From an uncultured Clostridia bacterium (GTDB lineage: Bacteria; Bacillota; Clostridia; Christensenellales; UBA1242), in NCBI GenBank assembly GCA_937891595.1, contig CALATF010000049.1:1-25062 (forward strand): DNA of 25,062 bases, written 5' to 3'. The notes under the pieces were generated by a model, which did not search any database, was not told the origin of the DNA, and was given only the letters and a program-made list of their open reading frames with translations. Shown here piece after piece: positions 20,316 through 25,062 of the stretch. Numbering within the stretch: position 1 is the stretch's first letter; every line of letters begins with the position of its first letter. The position numbers and the translations under genes were made by a program.

Positions 20316-20765
20316 ATGAAAATTTTACAGGTTAGTGGGAAAGATAAAGATTTTGTGTATTTATGCAAAAAGCTAGAGGATTTTCAATATAATTTGCTAC
20401 CTAATATAAAAGAAAAAGGTTATAGTTTAACAAATAATTTAGAAGATATTAAGGGGTTGCTTTTATATGTTGATGAAAAGCCAGTTGGTAGCATAGGTAT
20501 AAAAAGAGTAAACGATAAAGTTTGTGAAATTGTAAGAGTTTTTGTTGATGAAGACTATAGAGGTAATGGTTATTCAAAACTTTTATTTGAAAAGATAGAA
20601 AAATTAGCAAAATCTCTTGGTTATGAAAAAGCTGAAATGTCTGCATGGTGTGAAGCAAAAGTAGCTTTAAAACTTTATGAAAAATTAGGTTTTATTAAAA
20701 GTGAAGAAAAAGTTTCAGAGTGGTATGGTGGGAACGAATATGTGGAATTATTTAAAAAACTTTAA
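20316..20765 (+). CDS. GNAT-family N-acetyltransferase
   Basis: This 149-residue protein has a complete GNAT fold. Seen are a beta4/beta5 core (VGSIGIKRVNDKVCEIVRVFVDEDYRGNGYSKLLFEKIEKLAKSLG), with the acetyl-CoA-binding RGNGYSKLL (Q/R-x-x-G-x-G/A), and a C-terminal ALKLYEKLGFIKSEEKVSEW. It transfers an acetyl group from acetyl-CoA to an amine. The acceptor (small molecule, peptide or protein) cannot be predicted. The start is supported by an AAAGAGGC site. It is a single-gene unit that ends at a shared bidirectional terminator facing pepD. Confidence 0.9.
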   Translation: MKILQVSGKDKDFVYLCKKLEDFQYNLLPNIKEKGYSLTNNLEDIKGLLLYVDEKPVGSIGIKRVNDKVCEIVRVFVDEDYRGNGYSKLLFEKIEKLAKSLGYEKAEMSAWCEAKVALKLYEKLGFIKSEEKVSEWYGGNEYVELFKKL

Positions 20766-20802
20766 TTTATAAATAACATAAATTTGTTTTGAATATTAAA
20801 AT

Positions 20803-20840
20803 AAAAAACATGTTAAAGATAAAAATTTAACATGTTTTTT
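20803..20840. terminator. Bidirectional terminator between the acetyltransferase and pepD
   Basis: Perfect 15-bp inverted repeat (20803-20817 with 20826-20840) with A-rich and T-rich flanks, working for both converging genes. Confidence 0.9.
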
Positions 20841-20849
20841 AGTTATTAT

Positions 20850-22259
20850 TTAAATATTTTCATTTAATAAAGAAGACAATAAATCACAAGTAGTTTTTAT
20901 AGATGGAATATAAACTCTTTCTTTAGTAGAATGAACATCATAAATCTTAGGGGACACTATAGCTACATCTAAATTTGGTAGTTTTTGTTTAAATATACAA
21001 GCTTCTAGTGATATGTGCTTATTTACTATTTTTAACTTTGAGCTATTTTGTTGTTCATATATTTTAGTTAAAAGATTTGTTAGTTTGGAGTTCTTTAAAG
21101 CATTAAAACCAGGTTGTTTATCGTAAATTTCAAATTTAAAATTATTTTTGTTTGCAATAGATTTTATAAAATTTATATTGTTTTCTTCTAATTGTTTATC
21201 ATGACCTCGTTGGCTTATTTTAATTAAACCAGTATCTAAGTCAACACTAGAAAGATTTTGGGATAATATTATTTTAATATTGCTAACAAGAGTTTCTAGG
21301 TTAGGGTTTTTAAATAGGTCGGAAAATTCTTGTGGCATTTCACTTTCAATAACTCCTGTTTTTATTTTATTTAAAAAGTTAACAAAATTTAAGGAGAATT
21401 TTTCAGACGTAATTTTATTTATTTTTACTTTTTCATAAGTTAAAATTAAATTTGGATAAGTTTCTAATAATTCGTTTTTAATATTTTCAAATTTACTTTC
21501 AAAATCATTACTAATAAAAGTTGCGATACTTTCGTTTGGAATAAAGTTAAATTGATTTCCTCCATTAAAAGATTGAATTTGTAAGTTAGATAAATTACTT
21601 AAAACGTATGCTAATATATTATTTGAGTTACCTATATCTAACGCAATATCGTTGCCTGAATGCCCACCTTTAAGACCGCATACTTTTAGCTGATATCCGT
21701 TTAAGTTTGTTTTTTTAAATTGTGGAGTAAAATTTATTTTCATATCGCAAATGCTAGCACAACCATTTATTAGTTCATCATCACACATTCCGTCTAAACT
21801 AACCATCATGTTAGATTTTAATTTAGAATAATCAAAGTTTAAAGCGCCAGTCATAGTAGATTCTTCATCAGCAGTAAATAAAGCTTCAATATTATAGTCG
21901 TTGTTTTGGTCTAAAAAAGCAAGGATAATAGCTACGCCTATACCATTGTCTGCTCCTAGAGATGTTTTGTAAGCAGATAGATAGTTATCTTTAATTATTG
22001 TTTTTATAGGTGATGTTAAAAAGTCTATATCATAGTCGTTGTCGCTTACACAAATCATATCGGTATGAGAATGCAATATAATAGGTTTTTTGTTTTTGTT
22101 TATTTTTTTTATTAAAACATTGTTATATTTGTCTTTGTAAAATACAAGATTTCTTTCTTTAGCAAATTCAACTAAAAAATTAGCCACTTGTTCTTCGTGG
22201 CCTGAACTTCTTGGGTATTGAGATAACTTATTAAAAAAGTGTAGTACTTTATCTATCAT
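20850..22259 (-). CDS. pepD: Aminoacyl-histidine dipeptidase (M20 family)
   Basis: This two-zinc metallopeptidase cleaves Xaa-His and other dipeptides in the cytosol. The open frame extends to 22286, but the extra codons overlap a terminator. The ATG at 22259 follows AAGGAAG and gives the normal start MIDKVLHFFNKLSQYPRSSG, 469 residues in all. Zinc and catalytic motifs are seen in order: ILHSHTDMI (His, Asp), TSLGADNGIGVA (bridging Asp), TADEESTMTGA (catalytic and metal Glu), SLDGM, the lid or dimer domain starting ...GLKGGHSGNDIA, and the final IVSPKIYDVHSTKE with the last metal His. It lies downstream of a GNAT-domain gene on the same strand with a weak terminator between, so the attenuated promoter near 23470 may feed both. 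Confidence 0.93.
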   Translation of the reverse strand: MIDKVLHFFNKLSQYPRSSGHEEQVANFLVEFAKERNLVFYKDKYNNVLIKKINKNKKPIILHSHTDMICVSDNDYDIDFLTSPIKTIIKDNYLSAYKTSLGADNGIGVAIILAFLDQNNDYNIEALFTADEESTMTGALNFDYSKLKSNMMVSLDGMCDDELINGCASICDMKINFTPQFKKTNLNGYQLKVCGLKGGHSGNDIALDIGNSNNILAYVLSNLSNLQIQSFNGGNQFNFIPNESIATFISNDFESKFENIKNELLETYPNLILTYEKVKINKITSEKFSLNFVNFLNKIKTGVIESEMPQEFSDLFKNPNLETLVSNIKIILSQNLSSVDLDTGLIKISQRGHDKQLEENNINFIKSIANKNNFKFEIYDKQPGFNALKNSKLTNLLTKIYEQQNSSKLKIVNKHISLEACIFKQKLPNLDVAIVSPKIYDVHSTKERVYIPSIKTTCDLLSSLLNENI

Positions 22260-22286
22260 AATTATAAGTTCTTCCTTAATAAACAT

Positions 22287-22308
22287 AAAAGCCTTAAAAG
22301 GCTTTTAG
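22287..22308 (-). terminator. Hairpin between the GNAT-domain gene and pepD
   Basis: AAAAGCC(TT)...(AA)GGCTTTT inverted repeat directly after the GNAT-domain gene. Only four T follow on the minus strand, so it may be leaky. Confidence 0.6.
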
Positions 22309-22320
22309 TTAATATTTATA

Positions 22321-23196
22321 CTATTTTTCAGCAACGGCTAAATAAGTTTCTGCATAACCTTCTGCAAAATTTAATACAGATTTTATAGGTGCATTAACAT
22401 AATCGTTAAAAGTTGTAATATTGTGACCCTCTATATTTACTGTGTTAGTTCCGTTTGCCTCGTTTGCTATTTCAGACATTGCTTGGCCTAAAGATTCATA
22501 AGACTCGGCTTGAATGCCATTTAAAGTTACTTGTGGTAAACTTTCTAGTTCTTTAGGTTGTTGTTCAAAAGATGTATAACCTAATACAGTAAGGTCGGTG
22601 TCTGTTGATTTTTGGTCATCTAAATAATGAATTCCAAGTAGGTTGAATATAGGATTATTTTCATCGTCTTTTGCGCCACCTAAAGACATTAAACTGCCAA
22701 AATTCTCGCAACTAATTTCAAAACCTGTGCCTGCAATTTTACTTTCAGGGTTAGATAAAGCATAATCTTTAACGCCATTTACTGCGACGTTTGCTATTTT
22801 TGAAACAACGCCATTTCCACGATAATCTGGGTGAACTGCTAAACCTCCGATTGCATAAACTGTTTTGTCTCCTTCAAAAGCTGGGGTTTGGAAGAATTTT
22901 GAGTTGCTTTCGAAAGGTTTTGTATATAATACACCTGCTAAGTGTTTTCCTTCTTTAAAATAACCTACGATAGCAGAATCTTCACTATTAACAAGTTCTT
23001 CAATATCGTTTTCTTTTAATGGGTGCATAAATTTTTCGCATTTTGCAGCTTGAAGTTCAGCATGAACGGCACGGTAAAGCTCAATAACGCTACTAGTATC
23101 ATCCATAGTTATTATTTTAACTTGGTCACCTGTTTCAGCTAATTTTATATTTAATTTATCGTTTGCTTTATATACATATTCAATAAGATTTTTCAT
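22321..23196 (-). CDS. GNAT-domain protein under leader attenuation
   Basis: This 291-residue protein has a GNAT core in its middle third. VYAIGGLAVHPDYRGNGVVSKIA is the beta4-beta5 acetyl-CoA-binding segment, followed by helix 4 (EISCENFGSLMSLGGAK, matching the usual ...N..S..l...-G). The N-terminal ~35 residues and the C-terminal ~90 residues are extra. The C-terminal part (LESLPQVTLNGIQAESYESLGQAMSEIANEANG...) is mainly helical and of unknown role. The acceptor is unknown. An AAGGAAAC ribosome site lies 11 bases before the ATG. The leader has a short ORF, hairpins and a terminator (23256-23413), so expression is probably controlled by translation of the leader. This suggests a conditional role such as detoxification or nutrient response, which is inference. 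Confidence 0.75.
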   Translation of the reverse strand: MKNLIEYVYKANDKLNIKLAETGDQVKIITMDDTSSVIELYRAVHAELQAAKCEKFMHPLKENDIEELVNSEDSAIVGYFKEGKHLAGVLYTKPFESNSKFFQTPAFEGDKTVYAIGGLAVHPDYRGNGVVSKIANVAVNGVKDYALSNPESKIAGTGFEISCENFGSLMSLGGAKDDENNPIFNLLGIHYLDDQKSTDTDLTVLGYTSFEQQPKELESLPQVTLNGIQAESYESLGQAMSEIANEANGTNTVNIEGHNITTFNDYVNAPIKSVLNFAEGYAETYLAVAEK

Positions 23197-23255
23197 TTTG
23201 TTAATTGTTTCCTTGGTTATTATATTTTTTTAATAATATGGGGATAACTTTTAAT

Positions 23256-23295
23256 AAAAAAAGTCTAACCACATTAATTTGAATGCCGTTAGACT
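23256..23295 (-). terminator. Attenuator terminator upstream of the GNAT-domain gene
   Basis: Minus strand: AGTCTAAC (23295-23288) pairs with GTTAGACT (23269-23262), then T7. It lies about 60 bases before the GNAT ATG, inside the leader rather than after a gene. Confidence 0.85.
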
Positions 23296-23319
23296 AGTAT
23301 TATAAGTAAAATTAATTTA

Positions 23320-23392
23320 AGTTTAACGACACAGATATAAAACCACTTGTGTCTTCAAGTGGTTATTAAGACCTGCACCTTATTGTTAAACT
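23320..23392 (-). promoter_or_regulatory. Competing leader hairpin (anti-antiterminator)
   Basis: On the minus strand AGTTTAAC (23392-23385, codons 8-10 of the leader ORF) pairs perfectly with GTTAAACT (23327-23320), enclosing a perfect hairpin AACCACTT/AAGTGGTT (23364-23341). The same GTTAAACT can instead pair 7 of 8 with AGTCTAAC, the 5' arm of the terminator. This gives the two exclusive states expected of an attenuator. Confidence 0.65.
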
Positions 23393-23413
23393 AAAGTTAA
23401 TTCCTAATTTCAT
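23366..23413 (-). CDS. Leader peptide (15 codons) of the attenuator
   Basis: The minus-strand ORF MKLGINFSLTIRCRS begins at 23413 with an AAGGA site 8 bases upstream. It lies ~30 bases after the predicted start of transcription. Its codons 8-10 form the 5' arm of the competing hairpin, and it ends with ATA-AGG-TGC-AGG-TCT-TAA. A ribosome stalled in the second half would block that arm and favour antitermination. Too short for database comparison; supported by position, ribosome site and RNA pairing. Confidence 0.6.
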   Translation of the reverse strand: MKLGINFSLTIRCRS

Positions 23414-23447
23414 TTTATTTTTCCTTGTTTTTTATTTTTCTGAAAGT

Positions 23448-23476
23448 ATATTAACAAGAAAATTATAGTTTGTCAA
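23448..23476 (-). promoter_or_regulatory. Promoter for the leader, GNAT-domain gene and perhaps pepD
   Basis: Minus strand: TTGACA (23476-23471), 17 bases, TAATAT (23453-23448). Predicted start near 23441, giving a leader of about 245 nt. Confidence 0.8.
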
Positions 23477-23591
23477 TACTTAATTTAATATATAATATGA
23501 TTTGTAGGGTTGTTTTTAATATTTATGTACATTTTGTATAATTATATTTTTAGGTATAGAAAGTTTAAAGGTTATGTGTTAGCATATAAGC

Positions 23592-24593
23592 ATGGGAAAA
23601 ATTAAAGAGTTATTAAATAGAGAAAGAAAAGATAAAATTGTTTATGGTATGAAAAAGGGACTTGTGCATACTTATCCAGATGAACTATTTGATGCTTTAA
23701 GGCCTTATTGTGTAGCTGGTTTTCCAGCAAGCATTATGCTTTTTAATAATATACAATGTAATGGCCATTGCTATGACAGGGCAATGACAATGCAACTTGC
23801 GTTTGATAATTGTAAAGTGGTGTATGCAGATATTGAGTCTTTAAGGGGTAACGAAAAGGGGTTATCACCTGAACACGCTTTTGTTGAGACTACCGACTTT
23901 GGTGGAAACAAAACTTGGGTTGTAGATACATCACTTGGTTTGATATTTGAAAAAGACTATTATTATAAATTTGAAAAACCAAAAGTTAATGCAGTTTTTA
24001 CTAAAGAAGAATGTATGCAGCACCCAGATGTAATAAATATTTTAGCAAATAATTTTGAAAGAGATAAATATGCGTTACCTTTAACAATGCCGATTATTGA
24101 AAGTGGTATAAAAAGTGATAATCACATAGGTACTGTATTATATAGAGATAAGGTTTTGGATGAACTTGAAAGATTTAAAACAGCTATAGGCTATAATGCT
24201 ATGAATGAAGAAATAGAACAAGACCTTGTATTATTTAGAACAAATCCTGACAAATTAGATGAAAAGTTTGGAATAGTTAGAGATAAATATGGAAGGGAAA
24301 TATCTAGAAATGGCGTGCCAAACCCTTATTATGTAACGCCTGAAGATTGTGAAAAAAGCATGGCTTATTACAATTCTATTAAAGATGACGAAGAAAAACT
24401 ATCTGAATATTTTTCAGGAATCGCTCAAAAGGTACACGAGGAATTTGAAGCAGAACAAGCTCAGTTGCATAGACTTTCTGAAATAAGAAAGGATGAAATT
24501 AAGGAAAACCCTACTGCTAATTTTTATGAAACGGGCAGTGCAGTTTTTGTTGGTGTTCCAACTGGTAATATGAGTCAATCAGTTGAGCAATAA
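23592..24593 (+). CDS. Putative transglutaminase-like/papain-fold Cys protein
   Basis: This 333-residue protein has, in the N-terminal third, an ordered Cys-His-Asp set with family-like spacing and context. Cys60 is in GHCYDRAMTMQLAF (Cys at the start of a helix), His95 in SPEHAFVE, and Asp112 in TWVVDTSLGLIF. This fits the compact transglutaminase-like or papain-fold core of bacterial peptidases and amidases. The C-terminal half is charged and helical (EEKLSEYFSGIAQKVHEEFEAEQAQLHRLSEIRK), with a Gly/Ser tail. No signal peptide is visible, so it would be cytosolic. No clear ribosome site precedes the ATG at 23592. A TATAAT (23537-23542) lies upstream without a good -35. Not a named family known to me. 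The fold call is from the triad pattern only. Confidence 0.6.
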   Translation: MGKIKELLNRERKDKIVYGMKKGLVHTYPDELFDALRPYCVAGFPASIMLFNNIQCNGHCYDRAMTMQLAFDNCKVVYADIESLRGNEKGLSPEHAFVETTDFGGNKTWVVDTSLGLIFEKDYYYKFEKPKVNAVFTKEECMQHPDVINILANNFERDKYALPLTMPIIESGIKSDNHIGTVLYRDKVLDELERFKTAIGYNAMNEEIEQDLVLFRTNPDKLDEKFGIVRDKYGREISRNGVPNPYYVTPEDCEKSMAYYNSIKDDEEKLSEYFSGIAQKVHEEFEAEQAQLHRLSEIRKDEIKENPTANFYETGSAVFVGVPTGNMSQSVEQ

Positions 24594-24615
24594 TATATTG
24601 ATAAAAAAATTAATA

Positions 24616-24643
24616 TTGACATTGATATTTTTTAAAATAAAAT
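24616..24643 (+). promoter_or_regulatory. Promoter for the right-end gene
   Basis: TTGACA (24616-24621), 16 bases, TAAAAT (24638-24643). GGAGG follows at 24656-24660. Confidence 0.65.
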
Positions 24644-24666
24644 AATTATAAATTTGGAGGTTTTTT

Positions 24667-25062
24667 ATGAAAGATAAAGTATGGGTTAGTGAATATAATG
24701 AACCTATTAAAAACTTAAAACAATGGTCTTTTAGAGATTTTGACCCTTATGAAAAAGATGGTGGTGGTGGAATGCCACACATTGCAAAAGAGGTACTTAA
24801 TACTAATTTAGCTATCGTTGAACAACATATTCCAAAGTTTGTAGAAGAAGATGGTAAAATTTATTTCCACTGTGGAAAAACAGGTCATAGACTGGATTCA
24901 TTAAAAAAGGATAATAAAGTATCTTTCTGTACTTATGATAAAGGATATCAGAATCCCGGTGAATGGGCACTTAATATAAAAAGCGTTATTGTATTCGGTA
25001 AAATTACTATTATAGACGATCTCGAAAAAATTTCAGATATTTCAGCTTTTGCACCTTTTTCA
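24667..25062 (+). CDS. Pyridoxamine 5'-phosphate oxidase-family protein (NimA-like), C-terminus cut by the window
   Basis: The frame is open for 132 codons to the window edge, behind a strong GGAGG site. From residue ~60 (EEDGKIYFHCGKTGHRLDSL, then KKDNKVSFCTYDKGY, GEWALNIKSVIVFGKITIIDD) it matches the split-barrel flavin-binding proteins related to pyridoxamine-phosphate oxidase and the nitroimidazole reductase NimA. The IYFHxGKxGHK/RxD flavin loop and SVIVFG strand are typical. The first ~60 residues (KQWSFRDFDPYEKDGGGG and on) do not match the usual N-terminus, which should carry a 'G.PY..P..' strand. The gene may thus be a fusion, a diverged member, or another join near the contig end. 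The substrate is unknown; many members reduce or bind small flavin-linked substrates. Confidence 0.7.
   Translation, partial: MKDKVWVSEYNEPIKNLKQWSFRDFDPYEKDGGGGMPHIAKEVLNTNLAIVEQHIPKFVEEDGKIYFHCGKTGHRLDSLKKDNKVSFCTYDKGYQNPGEWALNIKSVIVFGKITIIDDLEKISDISAFAPFS

Noticed and set aside
22260..22286. Longer N-terminus of PepD (MFIKEELII)
   Set aside because: It would begin in the T run of a hairpin; the AAGGAAG site lies inside the extension and serves the ATG at 22259.
1..25062. CRISPR array, insertion sequence or phage structural genes
   Set aside because: No spaced direct repeats, transposase, integrase or phage head/tail motifs are seen in any frame read.

Overview
This window is about 25 kb of very AT-rich DNA with Firmicutes (Clostridia-like) gene content. 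The evidence is an S-box-type SAM riboswitch ahead of metK, a SpoVT/SpoVB pair as found in spore-formers, a pgk-gpmI-tpiA...secG-rnr-smpB-ssrA run typical of low-GC Gram-positives, TTGACA/TATAAT-type promoters, and U-tailed hairpin terminators after most units. It looks like an uncultured gut-type Clostridia lineage with a housekeeping backbone. The first ~620 bases do not belong with the rest. They are clearly richer in G+C and carry, on the minus strand, the start of a family 2 glycosyltransferase and the end of a LytR-CpsA-Psr protein of Lachnospiraceae type. They are fused to the interior of an AT-rich surface-protein gene, which is probably an assembly chimera.

Layout. 570-3173: truncated beta-rich, Cys-free extracellular-type protein, then a Sel1-like-repeat protein. 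3240-5423: rdgB, then a promoter, SAM riboswitch and terminator controlling a small unknown ORF and a divergent metK. 5555-8969: spoVT-like regulator, spoVB-like flippase, HU-like protein, dusB (the spoVT-spoVB-HU neighbourhood, with mazG missing). 9074-9646: orphan gene. 9729-13295: lower glycolysis (pgk, gpmI, tpiA). 13394-18068: small membrane protein, secG, rnr (apparently leaderless), an orphan gene, smpB, ssrA (tmRNA). RNase R, SmpB and tmRNA together form the ribosome-rescue and quality-control set.

18120-20260, directly downstream of the tmRNA, is an accessory island. It holds a Cys-rich toxin-like gene with an apparent one-base frameshift, an overlapping immunity-like gene, a 30-bp stem-loop repeat, a consensus promoter driving a structured, terminator-ended RNA that runs into a small ORF, an orphan barstar-type inhibitor, and a second copy of the 30-bp repeat. 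This is the most unusual part of the window.

20316-25062: a GNAT acetyltransferase and, on the minus strand, a second GNAT-domain protein followed by pepD. This minus-strand unit has a ~245-nt leader with a 15-codon leader ORF, competing hairpins and a terminator, which is the architecture of a leader-peptide attenuator. On the plus strand follow a transglutaminase-like Cys/His/Asp protein and the start of a pyridoxamine-phosphate-oxidase-fold protein cut by the window edge.
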